From: Nitrospina sp.
GTDB taxonomy: Bacteria > Nitrospinota > Nitrospinia > Nitrospinales > VA-1
Direction: 5' to 3'
DNA length: 44,178 nt
NCBI GenBank assembly: GCA_018653085.1
Contig: JABIAY010000054.1
Span: 1 to 44,178 of the forward strand
The position numbers and the translations under genes were made by a program. Shown here piece by piece: positions 25,017 to 34,140 of this stretch. The notes below the pieces were generated by a model. The model ran no database searches. It was not told where the DNA came from and saw only the letters and a program-made list of their open reading frames with translations. Each line of letters opens with the position of its first letter. Positions within the stretch are counted from its first letter, which is position 1.

Positions 25017-26309
25017 TTAACGCGATGGTTGCTCTTGGAGCCAGGCTTGATAAGTAGACACGGCTATATCTGTGCCCACCCTTTTCTTTTTGGGTAGAAG
25101 TTGCGCATCGGAGCAGTTGGAAAAGTTGCTGTTGCGGTTCATTTTTAACCAGTCATTTAAAACCTGGTCCGCCAGTATTTCCCCAACGATTCTGTTCCCT
25201 TCTTTTGTCCAGTGAGTATCGCTGAGGTTAGAAAAGTACAGTTCTTTGTCGGCATAGCTCGTTAAACAATCAAAAAGGTCGATAACCTTTCCCTTAAACT
25301 GACGCATTTCAGCTAATGAAGCTATCATGGCTCCGGGTAATTGTGGGTCCAGAGAATCTTCTGGAATCCCTTCAAGCTCAATGACCAACTCCTGAATCTT
25401 TTTTGAGTATGCCAGGTTGGACGGAGAGTTAAGCATCAATACAAATTTTCCGGAATCAATAGTTTGTTGAGCTAAATCCATCAAAGCCAAAAACCAGCGG
25501 TACCCATTCTCAACTCTGTCGATGGTATTTATTCTGTAAGCAAAGGAAGCGCGGCGCATGGCTTTGATGTAAAAAGGCGGAGGCTGTACATCATTTCCTT
25601 CAATAGAATAATTGGAAAGGGTATGTATCCAGGGAAACATATTGGCCTTCTGCATCACCTGGGAATCAGATGACAGGAATTCCTGCACTCTTGGCATGTG
25701 CATGGAGTAATAGGCCTTGGCGTAATCCAGGAACCTGAATCGATACAGGCGTGGTACCCACGATCCTTTCCCCACAAAGAATTCTCCATTTTTGAAGCGG
25801 ATTTCTTCCTCCTTGGAATAGGGCAACCATTCCATATCTAAAAAATCATTCCCCGTATAAAAATTGAAAATGACTCCATCAAAATCCAGCTTTGAAGACC
25901 AGAAATTGAACTGGGCCAGGTATTCAGGAAATGAAATGCCGGGGATTCCTAAATTGATCACTTCAAAATCAGAGTCACCCTCGGCTTGATTTAATAGTGT
26001 TTCAAGGACATCGCTGTAGGTATGGGGTGCGGGTACCGCCGCATAGGCAAATGAATCTCCGATGCTTAATATCCTGATTGTATTGGGATCTTTGGCAACC
26101 GAAACTGTTTTTTCCTTAAAACCCAGGGAAGCCAAATCGAAAGTATTATTTTCTGAAACCTGAATATCTTTGGATGAGCTCAGGAGGAAGGCGTTTTCGT
26201 ATTTAATAAAAATCCAGTCGAAAAGAAACAGTGAAACGAGAACGCTTATTATGCAAAGACTCGCATTTATGAGGAAATTGAAACGGGGCGCGTGATTCCG
26301 ATGTGGCAT
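25017..26309 (-). CDS. membrane-anchored SGNH/GDSL hydrolase-like protein
   Basis: 430 residues. One N-terminal membrane segment (about 12-35) anchors a periplasmic SGNH-hydrolase domain. Block I is SIGDSFAY (catalytic Ser near 85), block II NLGIPGISFPEY, block III NFYTGNDFLD (Gly/Asn), and block V SDTHWTKEGNRIVGE (Asp and His). All four blocks are in order. Related AlgX/DltX-like anchored SGNH proteins O-acetylate or deacetylate exopolysaccharides, but no acyltransferase (MBOAT) is adjacent. It is a single-gene unit; 26310-26546 upstream holds no other gene. Confidence 0.75.
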   Translation of the reverse strand: MPHRNHAPRFNFLINASLCIISVLVSLFLFDWIFIKYENAFLLSSSKDIQVSENNTFDLASLGFKEKTVSVAKDPNTIRILSIGDSFAYAAVPAPHTYSDVLETLLNQAEGDSDFEVINLGIPGISFPEYLAQFNFWSSKLDFDGVIFNFYTGNDFLDMEWLPYSKEEEIRFKNGEFFVGKGSWVPRLYRFRFLDYAKAYYSMHMPRVQEFLSSDSQVMQKANMFPWIHTLSNYSIEGNDVQPPPFYIKAMRRASFAYRINTIDRVENGYRWFLALMDLAQQTIDSGKFVLMLNSPSNLAYSKKIQELVIELEGIPEDSLDPQLPGAMIASLAEMRQFKGKVIDLFDCLTSYADKELYFSNLSDTHWTKEGNRIVGEILADQVLNDWLKMNRNSNFSNCSDAQLLPKKKRVGTDIAVSTYQAWLQEQPSR

Positions 26310-26546
26310 AAATCTATATTCCTTTTAGGGTCATGACTAGAATAGAGGCTTATTTTTAATAATTTTGATCAGGACTTTGTGGCGGCCCGAACTTGTTGAT
26401 TGAACCTAAACTCACATTCTTCAAGATGCAAATAAAAAAGTTTTACCCATACTGTGAAACCTGAACAACCGAGCTGAGATGAAACCTTTTTTTGGAAGCC
26501 AAATTTTTTGTTTACATGGCTATTATATTTTGATATTTCTAGTAAT

Positions 26547-26891
26547 ATGAAAATATTAACCGCAGTATCATCTTTATCTGCTCTTGCTCAGGAAAGTCGT
26601 TTGCAGGTTTTCCGCTTATTAATTCAGGCGGGAAAAAATGGTGTGCCAGCAGGAGTGATCGGAGAGAAGTTGGACCTTCCTTTATCAACCCTTTCTTTTC
26701 ATCTCAGCCAGTTGAAACAGGCCGGTTTGGTGGCTTGCCGCAGAGAAGGCAGAACATTGTTTTATTCTGCTAACTATAAAGCCATGAATGCCTTGATGGC
26801 TTTCCTCGTCGAAAATTGTTGTCAGGGTCAACCGGATAACTGCACTATTCCTGCTGAATGTGTTCCCGAAGTTAAGGGCAAGCAGAAGTGA
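26547..26891 (+). CDS. arsR: ArsR-family arsenite-responsive repressor
   Basis: 114 residues from the ATG at 26547; the frame opens at a TTG at 26508. Winged helix with SALAQESRLQVFRLL, LDLPLSTLSFHLSQLKQAGLV (recognition helix) and RREGRTLFYSA (wing). It lacks the ELCVCDL metal box of classic ArsR but has a C-terminal ENCCQGQPDNC cluster, as in the ArsR type that binds As(III) with C-terminal cysteines. It overlaps the ACR3 gene by 4 bases, so derepression by arsenite of an arsR-acr3 unit is likely. Confidence 0.88.
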   Translation: MKILTAVSSLSALAQESRLQVFRLLIQAGKNGVPAGVIGEKLDLPLSTLSFHLSQLKQAGLVACRREGRTLFYSANYKAMNALMAFLVENCCQGQPDNCTIPAECVPEVKGKQK

Positions 26892-27943
26892 GGCCGGTAA
26901 TTAAAAAACTCCAGATGGATACACTAGGGATTTTTGAACGCTATTTAACGTTATGGGTGTTTCTATGTATTCTTTCGGGAATCACATTGGGTCATTTTTT
27001 CCCTCAGCCGTTTCAGGCCATCGGGAATGCCGAGATTTTCAAAGTCAACATTCCCGTGGCGATCCTCATTTGGGTCATGATCATTCCCATGTTACTCAAG
27101 GTGGATTTTAAAGCTCTGCACAAGGTCCGCACGCACTGGAAGGGAATGGCTGTTACAGTTTTTATTAACTGGGCGATCAAACCTTTTTCGATGGCGATTC
27201 TGGGGTGGGTGTTTGTGGCGAACCTGTTTTCTGCGTATTTACCTGCCGAGCAAATCGATTCTTATCTTGCCGGACTCATTATTCTAGCCGCCGCTCCCTG
27301 TACGGCGATGGTATTTGTTTGGAGCAACCTTGCTGATGGCGACCCCAATTTTACCTTAAGCCAGGTGGCTCTCAATGATGCAATTATGATTGTTGCTTTT
27401 GCTCCTATTGTGGGTTTGTTATTGGGGCTTTCTTCCATCACGGTTCCCTGGAAGACTTTGCTCTTATCTGTTGCTCTTTACATTTTGATACCCGTCCTGG
27501 TGGCTCAACTTTGGCGGGCTTGGTTAATGAAAAATGATGGCGAAGAGGCACTGCAAAAAATCCTGAAAACCCTCCACCCATTTTCTCTTTTGGCTCTTCT
27601 CGCTACTTTGGTTCTATTGTTTGGTTTTCAGGGAGATCAAATCATCCGGCAACCAATGATAATCGTGCTTCTTGCGATTCCAATATTGATCCAGGTTTAT
27701 TTTAATTCTGGCTTGGCCTATCTTTTAAACCGGAAACTGGGAGTTGCTCATTGTGTAGCCGCGCCTTCCGCCCTTATTGGGGCAAGCAACTTTTTTGAAC
27801 TGGCTGTGGCAACGGCCATCAGTCTTTTTGGATTTGAATCCGGAGCGGCATTAGCCACTGTTGTGGGAGTGTTGGTAGAAGTCCCGGTCATGCTGTCCGT
27901 AGTCCGAATCGCAAACAAAACACGCAACTGGTATGAGGGCTAG
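26888..27943 (+). CDS. acr3: ACR3-family arsenite efflux permease
   Basis: 351 residues with ten hydrophobic segments, of the bile acid:sodium symporter-like ACR3 family. It carries FLCILSGITLGHFFPQ, INWAIKPFSMA and the key LAAAPCTAMVFVWSNLADGD, whose Cys is essential for As(III) transport. The GTG at 26888 overlaps the arsR stop (GTGA); an ATG at 26915 is the alternative. Exports arsenite across the inner membrane. The TAG stop is the first part of a dispersed repeat. Confidence 0.92.
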   Translation: MRPVIKKLQMDTLGIFERYLTLWVFLCILSGITLGHFFPQPFQAIGNAEIFKVNIPVAILIWVMIIPMLLKVDFKALHKVRTHWKGMAVTVFINWAIKPFSMAILGWVFVANLFSAYLPAEQIDSYLAGLIILAAAPCTAMVFVWSNLADGDPNFTLSQVALNDAIMIVAFAPIVGLLLGLSSITVPWKTLLLSVALYILIPVLVAQLWRAWLMKNDGEEALQKILKTLHPFSLLALLATLVLLFGFQGDQIIRQPMIIVLLAIPILIQVYFNSGLAYLLNRKLGVAHCVAAPSALIGASNFFELAVATAISLFGFESGAALATVVGVLVEVPVMLSVVRIANKTRNWYEG

Positions 27944-28149
27944 CCGCAGGCGTGGCTGGGCAAGGGCTTGTTGAGCCGCCAAAATTCCTTGTGAAACTGC
28001 TGATTTATGCAAACCCCCTTTATCCCCCTTATCAGGGGGAATATTTAAAGTATTGCGCTTTACCCCTGCGGGGCACGAAAGCTGTGGAAGGATACCACGG
28101 AGCTTGGTCTGCTTGATGGGCAATGCAGTGCTGGCCCCACGCCTAGTGG
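27941..28149. repeat. dispersed CTAG-family repeat block with C-rich palindrome
   Basis: Begins at the acr3 stop (CTAGCCGCAGGCGTGGC). It contains a C-rich palindrome near 28021-28041 (CCCCCTTATCAGGGGG), and ends with the core GGCCCCACGCCTAGTG at 28133-28148, which contains the stop codon of engB. The whole intergenic space between these two converging genes is repeat. Confidence 0.72.
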
Positions 28150-28733
28150 GAGCGGGCGAGTTTTTCCATTGCGCCCCAGAGTTCTTTTCTTCCCGTATGA
28201 TTTTTGCTGGAATAAACAATGAAGTCCAGGGCATTTTCCCCCATGAATGCGGCCTTGATTATTTTTGTTTGCTTTTGGCGTTCCGAGGCGGAAAGTTTGT
28301 CAGCCTTGGTGACCACCAGAATATAGTCTCTGCCCAGTTCTTCCAGCCACTCTTTCAGGGTTAAATCCAACTCGGTGGGTTTTCTTCGGATATCAACGAT
28401 GAATACGACGGCGATGAGAGGGTCGCGCTGGCTCAGATATTCTTCCAGCATTTTTTTCCACTTCTTCTGCATGGCCGGGGTGACCCGGGCGAATCCGTAA
28501 CCGGGAAGATCAGCAAACATCATCGCGTCATTGATTTTAAAAAAATTAATTTCACGGGTTTTGCCAGGAGTGGAACTGATGCGCACCAGCTTTTTTCGGT
28601 TGAGCAAGGATTTGATGAGGGAGGACTTGCCCACGTTGGAGCGGCCTGCAAAGGCAAACTCAGGAAGCGTTCCTTGCGGATATTGTTTGGCCGAAACAGC
28701 TCCGACCAAAAACTCTGTGGATATGATTTTCAT
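28143..28733 (-). CDS. engB: EngB/YsxC ribosome-biogenesis GTPase
   Basis: 196 residues of the TrmE-Era-EngA-EngB GTPase family, needed for 50S subunit assembly. G1 AGRSNVGKSSL, G2 region STPGKTREINFF, G3 ADLPGYGFA, G4 VVTKADKL and the G5-like YSSKN motif are all present and spaced normally. The ATG overlaps the stop of the DUF1015 gene by 4 bases. The TAG stop codon lies in the core of a dispersed repeat. Confidence 0.95.
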   Translation of the reverse strand: MKIISTEFLVGAVSAKQYPQGTLPEFAFAGRSNVGKSSLIKSLLNRKKLVRISSTPGKTREINFFKINDAMMFADLPGYGFARVTPAMQKKWKKMLEEYLSQRDPLIAVVFIVDIRRKPTELDLTLKEWLEELGRDYILVVTKADKLSASERQKQTKIIKAAFMGENALDFIVYSSKNHTGRKELWGAMEKLARSH

Positions 28734-30022
28734 AGGCCAAATTTGTTGATGACCAGCCCGGATAAAAGTTTGGGATAAAAGAAGGTCGCTTTTTGCGGCA
28801 GACGGATGCCTTTTTCCGCCAGCCCACGAACCTGATCTATGAGCGTGGGGTTCATGAAAAAGGCCACATCATACTCGCCGCTATCCACCATTCCCATTCC
28901 TTCTTCAGAGTTCACCTTGTAGGAAACATATTGTTGTCCGGACTTTTCCCGGGTGTCAATTTTCAGGACATGCCGAAAAAGAATGGCGTGCAGTTGCATG
29001 ACGTCAAGAATCTGCATATCCTCGGGCTCGCTTTGATCCAGAAGAGGCAGAATGTTTTTGGGGTCTTTGACTTTCAAAATGAAGGTATGATCTTTTCCCA
29101 TATATGCGCAGAAGGTGATTTGTTCCTGCCCCAGTTCTTTCAGTCGGGATTTAACCTCGGCCCCATCCAAGGTGCCGGACCAGGGTGTGATGTCGAAATA
29201 TTCCCCGGCTTTTTTCAGGAACGCTTCCCGATCAAACGGTTCCGGACTTTTCGCTACCCGGTGAATGGGGAAGATCGACATGGAATCTGAATCCATGTTG
29301 GTCAGGAACATCATGACGTGCGAACAGTCTTCTACCTTGTCCTGATTCGCCTCCGCAAAAGCCAGCGCAGTTTCATAGCGGTGATGGCCATCGGCGATAT
29401 ATATTTTTTTATCACGAATCTGGTTGGAGATTTCCTGGCAAATGGCGGCATTGTTCAGGCGCCAGATGCGATGTACAACACTGCCGTCATCAATCACGGA
29501 TACGGGGTCCAGGTTGCCATCGTCCTTGAGTAACGAATCGATATTGCCTTCAGGGTCCGAATACAGCCCGAAAATGGGGCTGAAGTTGGCGTGGCAGGCA
29601 TTGAGCAGACGGGTGCGATCGGTCTTGGCCTTGGCAAGCGTGAATTCATGCGGAAGGATGTTCCCCTTGCTGAAAGCTTCCGTTTTGACACGGGCGAAAA
29701 AACCTGTCCGGCAGAACTTGCCTCCTTCAAACTCGTATTCCTGGCTGTATAAATAGAATCCCGGTTGCGGGTCGCGGACAAGAACTCCTTCTTCCTGCCA
29801 TTGCCGGAATGTATTGGCGGCGCGGATATAGCGGTTGTCCATCTCAGAGTCGGTGGAAGACTCCTTACCTAAAATCAGGCGCACAACATTATGCGGGTTC
29901 TTCTGGTGCAGGGATTCCTGAAGAGCAGGAGGAATCACATCATAAGGGGGAGCGGTGACCTCTACGAGAGGATGAGTGGCGGTGTCGTACAGCAGGCCAT
30001 GGAACGGAATCACTTCAATCAT
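28730..30022 (-). CDS. DUF1015 family protein
   Basis: 430 residues matching the DUF1015 family by VTAPPYDVIPPAL near the N-terminus, NPHNVVRLILGKE, and the strongly conserved IADGHHRYETALAF near residue 215. The family is widespread in anaerobes and deep-branching bacteria, often near amino-acid (serine) metabolism; its reaction is unknown. The GHHRYET block resembles ParB/Srx-like nucleotide-binding segments. Translationally coupled to engB. Confidence 0.88.
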   Translation of the reverse strand: MIEVIPFHGLLYDTATHPLVEVTAPPYDVIPPALQESLHQKNPHNVVRLILGKESSTDSEMDNRYIRAANTFRQWQEEGVLVRDPQPGFYLYSQEYEFEGGKFCRTGFFARVKTEAFSKGNILPHEFTLAKAKTDRTRLLNACHANFSPIFGLYSDPEGNIDSLLKDDGNLDPVSVIDDGSVVHRIWRLNNAAICQEISNQIRDKKIYIADGHHRYETALAFAEANQDKVEDCSHVMMFLTNMDSDSMSIFPIHRVAKSPEPFDREAFLKKAGEYFDITPWSGTLDGAEVKSRLKELGQEQITFCAYMGKDHTFILKVKDPKNILPLLDQSEPEDMQILDVMQLHAILFRHVLKIDTREKSGQQYVSYKVNSEEGMGMVDSGEYDVAFFMNPTLIDQVRGLAEKGIRLPQKATFFYPKLLSGLVINKFGL

Positions 30023-30089
30023 AATAAGAACTCACTTTTTCAGTTTTAAGGAAGAGCTTCCTCGTTATTTAAGAAAATGATTATAACAC

Positions 30090-30185
30090 CACCAGGCGCC
30101 CGGCGAGCCGCCGGTGGCAAATTGCAATAACTTTTACCGGCTAACAACAACTCACCTCGGCTGAAAGAGCCCTTGCCAGTTTACC
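30090..30185. repeat. dispersed CTAG-family repeat (variant)
   Basis: CCGGCGAGCCGCCGGTGGCA at 30100-30119 continues as an AAATTGCAATAAC..ACCGGCTAACAAC block. The first 23 bases (30100-30122) are identical, in reverse, to 30805-30827 inside the end of the dihaem cytochrome gene. It lies in the gap between the DUF1015 gene and the cytochromes, in which no gene is seen (30023-30323). Confidence 0.7.
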
Positions 30186-30207
30186 CATTGGGGCATGAGA
30201 GGTTCTA

Positions 30208-30292
30208 AATCACCCCAGCCCCTCTTTGTAAAAGAGGGGTCCATTAAAGCTCCCCCTTCTACGAAGGGGGTTGGGGGGATTTGGTTTTTACT
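30208..30292. repeat. two-hairpin C/G-rich miniature repeat
   Basis: Two palindromes, CCCCTCTTTGTAAAAGAGGGG split as CCCCTCTTT/AAAGAGGGG and CCCCCTTC/GAAGGGGG, sit between AATCACCCCAGCC and GGGGGGATTTGG ends. Same plan as the elements at 16376, 41731 and 43788. Possibly also a terminator for the cytochrome operon read on the minus strand. Confidence 0.72.
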
Positions 30293-30323
30293 TATGCAAA
30301 AGGCCTCCAAACTAGACTACTAT

Positions 30324-30779
30324 TTATAACGCCTCGCACTGGCACAACTCGCGGATGTATCGCACCATGGAATGGATGGTGTCCTCGTCCAGAGTGTGCC
30401 CCCAAGCCGGCATGCAGGGAGCCCGTCCCACCGAAAGTCCGCCGAACTTGATGGCCTCAAAAAGTTGTTCATCGGTCCGGGTTTCCAGATAGTCACCTTT
30501 GGTGTGGTTGCGCGGTGGAACCGTGAGAAACTTGGCGTTGATACCATTTCCCTTGCCTTCAATGCCATGACACTGGGCGCAGTACCACTGATAAGTTTGC
30601 CGGGTATTTTCTGTGACTTGCGCCGGTTCGGGTTGCTGAGTTTGCGGTTGGACTCTCTTGACCTCTTGTTGCGTGGGAGGTTTGAGGGCCACCTGCTCAT
30701 TGTCATTTTGTCCGCAGGCAACCATGCCGAGCAAAACGGTTGTTATTGTGGCGAGCAAATTTTTATAATTTCTTTTCAT
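30324..30779 (-). CDS. monohaem class I cytochrome c lipoprotein
   Basis: About 151 residues from the ATG at 30779; a GTG at 30788 is also in frame. A signal peptide ends MVACGQ, suggesting a lipoprotein. A Gln/Pro-rich linker (about 30-60) is followed by a cytochrome c domain with CAQCHGIEGKGNG, and PCMPAWG supplies the axial methionine. The family carries one electron at the periplasmic membrane face. Last gene of the cytochrome cluster, 24 bases after the dihaem gene; a CQC sequence near the C-terminus is not a haem motif. Confidence 0.88.
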   Translation of the reverse strand: MKRNYKNLLATITTVLLGMVACGQNDNEQVALKPPTQQEVKRVQPQTQQPEPAQVTENTRQTYQWYCAQCHGIEGKGNGINAKFLTVPPRNHTKGDYLETRTDEQLFEAIKFGGLSVGRAPCMPAWGHTLDEDTIHSMVRYIRELCQCEAL

Positions 30780-30802
30780 ATTTGTCACGGGTGACTCGCC
30801 TT

Positions 30803-30829
30803 TTATTTGCCACCGGCGGCTCGCCGGTT
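30803..30829. repeat. CTAG-family repeat fragment inside a gene end
   Basis: Bases 30805-30827 are a perfect reverse copy of 30100-30122. They encode the last residues (NRRAAGGK) and part of the stop of the dihaem cytochrome gene. The repeat therefore has reached into coding sequence. Confidence 0.65.
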
Positions 30830-31477
30830 CATATTTTCTTTTTTCAGCGTCATGAGAAACTGTGTGAATTGGATTTGGGTGGCGGAATCCATCTTGTATC
30901 GGGGCATACGACTTTTTGATGTATAAACCTCAGGTGTGTTCAGCCAGTTGACGACCCAGTCGGCTTGCAGTCGGTTTCCTGCGTTGATCAGAGATGGGCC
31001 GGATATGCCGCCACGGACTTTTCCTGCAAGATTCAAACTCTGATGGCATGAGATGCAGGAGAAAGTTCTCTCAAACTGGTATTTGATTTTTGCGCGTTTC
31101 CCTTTTGATAAAGGCTCTGTTGTAACCGGTTCGAGTGTGAGGCCGGAGACTTTCAAGCCCATCAGGCTATCCGACAGTGCACTGGCTTCTTTTTCAGCAA
31201 AAGAAGGATGTGGGTTTCCGCTAGACCCCTGTAAAAATCCGGGGGCGGTGCTGACTCCGGCAGGCCGGATGACCTCAGGGTTTTGCAGGAATTGCTTGAG
31301 CCATTTTGCCTGGAACTTGTTGCCGGCATAATGCAGGTCCGGTCCGGAATTTTTTTTTTCGCTATCTCCCAACCGGTGGCAGGAACCGCAATCTTTATCC
31401 TGCAAGGGCCCGGCACTGGCAAGTACTGGGGGTAGCAGTACGAGTCCAATGAGAATAAAAAATGCCGGAATTTTCAT
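30803..31477 (-). CDS. dihaem c-type cytochrome with internally duplicated domains
   Basis: 224 residues with a signal peptide (about 1-22). Two haem sites, CGSCH at 30 and CISCH at 141, each open a half with a similar pattern: GPDLHYAGNKFQAKWLKQFL after the first and GPSLINAGNRLQADWVVNWL after the second, each followed by (N/T)PEV. This indicates an internal duplication of a cytochrome c domain; SRMPRYKM offers a methionine ligand. The ATG overlaps the 10-haem gene's stop. The last eight residues derive from a dispersed repeat. Periplasmic electron carrier. Confidence 0.88.
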   Translation of the reverse strand: MKIPAFFILIGLVLLPPVLASAGPLQDKDCGSCHRLGDSEKKNSGPDLHYAGNKFQAKWLKQFLQNPEVIRPAGVSTAPGFLQGSSGNPHPSFAEKEASALSDSLMGLKVSGLTLEPVTTEPLSKGKRAKIKYQFERTFSCISCHQSLNLAGKVRGGISGPSLINAGNRLQADWVVNWLNTPEVYTSKSRMPRYKMDSATQIQFTQFLMTLKKENMNRRAAGGK

Positions 31478-34140
31478 GGCAGGGGTTCCGGTTCGTTGTT
31501 TTCGGGTTGCGGTGCTTCTTCACCTTGACCTTGAAAAATATCGTATAAAAACTCTACGATATTTTTTTGTTCCTTGGATTCTTCCTGCAAAGTTCCGGGT
31601 TCTTGCGGAGTGGTTTCCTGGGGTTCGTCTTGAGTTGGGAAGCTATCGACAGCAGGATTTTTTGGTGTGATTTTCACAAACTGGTTTTTTTCTACATCAT
31701 AATAAAGGTCATCCTGCAATTGCGGTGGCCCCATGATATTTTCCTGGACACGGTGCCGAGTGTCATAAGGGAATTCCTGCCGGGAAAGTAGGCGCGGGAA
31801 ATTCAATTCACGCAGGTTCAGGAAGCGGTATGCCCGGTAACTGTCTGTTGTTTCCTGCAAAGCCAGAATTTCATCTTCGTTAAGAAATCGGATTTCGCCA
31901 CTGGGGAAAGGCGTTTGCAGGGGCTCCCCGTTTTGTGTTACCCCCTGCTTGAGCTGAAACTGCGGGAGAACCTGGTTGTTGAATCGTAATTCATCAAAAA
32001 AGGAAGTCGTGTCTTGTATGCTCTGCCGCAAGGGGTCGCCCAGCCCTGCGGACAATTTGTTTTGATGGCAGGACTCACAACTGCGGACGGTTTTACGAAT
32101 TGTATGTGGAGAATAGGTGGTCCAGATCAAGCCTGCTCCTCCGTCCAGAGTCAATGGCGGTTCCGCACGTTTAGTCGGAATCCCCATCGGACTGGTCTGG
32201 TCGGTGATGAAATACTGGTAACGGGGTTTTAGTATTGAATATTTGCCGCGCTCATTTTTCCCCATTATCAGGTCCGACCACCCGGTCTCTGCAAACACGG
32301 ATAACCAGAATTCCGGTAAACGGTCTCCCTCTATGCTGTCGGGAAGCGATTTCGCGGAGAGCCAGTTGATCATTCCTTGCTGGCCGGTTTCATTGCCTGA
32401 CAGGATGCTAGACAGGTCCGGGTCGGTCAGGTTCCAGTCCTTCCACTTTTGTGGAGTGAATGTCTTTTCGCGAATGAGGTGCATTCCCCATTCCCCTGCT
32501 GACCACCTGGCATGGCAGGCTGAGCACTCCATCTCATCCATATGTTTTGGCACCTGGTGCGCGATGGACGGTTTAATATTTTTCAGAAGAGGGATGGTGT
32601 GTTTCTTTCCTGTTACTTTGGAATATAAAATCCATTGGTCTTTCTCCTGCTTGGTATGCATCATGGGAGAGGAGCCTGAATTCAGTAATACGGTATCTCC
32701 TGCCCGGATTTTTCTTTTCAGGTTAGGATTTAAATTGCTTTTCTTTATTAGTTGTTTGGTTTTGGAATCCGACTCAATCAACAGGTATCCTTCGGGTTTT
32801 TCCGAGGCTGTTCCGTGGCAGTCGGTACAGCGAATTTGAACCGCTGAGTGCAGGCCTTCCGGTTCAATTTCGGGTTTCATTTCATCGCCAATATGGCAGT
32901 CGATGCAATGCATGCCTTTTTCCCGGTGGATATCGGGAACCAGGAACTCATGTTCCTTTCCATATAAAACCGGTTTTTCATCGCTGATGGATTTTGGCGT
33001 GGAACGGGGTCGGGCAGGTTTGGCAAACAAGCCTTCAAACTCTTCTCCCACACCATTATTGTTGTGGCAATGTTCGCATTGGACGCTGGGTATGGCGGTG
33101 GTGAATTTGTGCAACAGGGGGTAGCCCCGGCGATTGCTTAAGGATTTGTCGGCGAATTTGCGTTCAAATCGATTTTGCTTTTTATCCTTTTTCTGTAGAC
33201 CCTGAATGGCCCGGTCATGCGATAAAGAAATACCGTCATTGGTGTAGATCATGTGGCAAGCCGAGCATCCGGTTGACCGGTAGTCGCCCGGCCTGTGCGG
33301 ACCGGGTGCGTCCAGATGGCATCTCAGGCATTTGGTTTTGAGAAACCCGTCTACTGCATGTTCCTCCCCCGATGGAGGGTAAGGTTGCTCCTGTTCCCCA
33401 GGATACAGAGAGTGGGGCATTTCATTCGCGGGTTGTGCGCCCCAGCCAAAACGGGTGATGTTGATCATGCGTTTGGCCGTGGCCATCAGCGAACGTTCGA
33501 TTTTTTTGACATGGCTGTCGTGACATTTGCCGCAAAACCGGGGTGCGTTTTTCATGGAGGAGGGATTTGCCACCAGCCCTTTATGGGCATCTGGAAGCGA
33601 CCGGACCCTGCGGTTTCCGCCATGGCATCGAACGCAGGAAAACCTGTGGTTGGAGCTGATTTCTTCAATACCCTGATGACAGGTGTAGCATCCGCCTCGT
33701 CTCTCCAGATATTTTATTTTACCGTAAACCTTATCGATGGAAAATCCTGACTCACGATAAAACCGTTCAACGAATTTTTCAGAATCGCCATAGTTTTGAA
33801 ACTGGACTCCATCCAAAGTGGTTCCCGGCTGCAAAACCTTTTCCGTATTTCCTTGAAAACCCCGAACACGGTAGAAAGGATCGTCAAAATCGGCGGCATC
33901 AAAATCCTGTTTGGGAGTCGATTCCGGAACGGGAACCATGTTTTTGGATTCTAAAAATGTCGATGCATTATTGTCGACTTCCGATTCTGAAATATTTTCG
34001 GATTCAGACTGGGAATCGCCATCGGGTTGGACGAACAGATCCAGTAGTCCCGGCAGATTGTTTTCCTGCCCTGAGGAAAGCAAAGGGAGGGACCAAAAGC
34101 CCAGAACAAGCAGGGCGAAAATTTTAATCAAACGGTTCAT
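31474..34140 (-). CDS. decahaem c-type cytochrome (888 aa)
   Basis: A signal peptide (1-24) is followed by ten CXXCH sites at about residues 151, 169, 203, 271, 292, 355, 412, 438, 539 and 688. A haem-free, acidic, Ser/Glu-rich stretch (40-80) comes first, and a haem-free C-terminus of about 200 residues ends in a Pro/Glu/Gln-rich tail. It is a paralogue of the next-upstream cytochrome: both have C-x-x-CHLDxPxxxGxYRSxGCxACH and ECSACHARW blocks in the same order. Probably periplasmic or surface electron transfer. No known family name fits with certainty. ATGA overlap on both sides. Confidence 0.88.
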   Translation of the reverse strand: MNRLIKIFALLVLGFWSLPLLSSGQENNLPGLLDLFVQPDGDSQSESENISESEVDNNASTFLESKNMVPVPESTPKQDFDAADFDDPFYRVRGFQGNTEKVLQPGTTLDGVQFQNYGDSEKFVERFYRESGFSIDKVYGKIKYLERRGGCYTCHQGIEEISSNHRFSCVRCHGGNRRVRSLPDAHKGLVANPSSMKNAPRFCGKCHDSHVKKIERSLMATAKRMINITRFGWGAQPANEMPHSLYPGEQEQPYPPSGEEHAVDGFLKTKCLRCHLDAPGPHRPGDYRSTGCSACHMIYTNDGISLSHDRAIQGLQKKDKKQNRFERKFADKSLSNRRGYPLLHKFTTAIPSVQCEHCHNNNGVGEEFEGLFAKPARPRSTPKSISDEKPVLYGKEHEFLVPDIHREKGMHCIDCHIGDEMKPEIEPEGLHSAVQIRCTDCHGTASEKPEGYLLIESDSKTKQLIKKSNLNPNLKRKIRAGDTVLLNSGSSPMMHTKQEKDQWILYSKVTGKKHTIPLLKNIKPSIAHQVPKHMDEMECSACHARWSAGEWGMHLIREKTFTPQKWKDWNLTDPDLSSILSGNETGQQGMINWLSAKSLPDSIEGDRLPEFWLSVFAETGWSDLIMGKNERGKYSILKPRYQYFITDQTSPMGIPTKRAEPPLTLDGGAGLIWTTYSPHTIRKTVRSCESCHQNKLSAGLGDPLRQSIQDTTSFFDELRFNNQVLPQFQLKQGVTQNGEPLQTPFPSGEIRFLNEDEILALQETTDSYRAYRFLNLRELNFPRLLSRQEFPYDTRHRVQENIMGPPQLQDDLYYDVEKNQFVKITPKNPAVDSFPTQDEPQETTPQEPGTLQEESKEQKNIVEFLYDIFQGQGEEAPQPENNEPEPLP

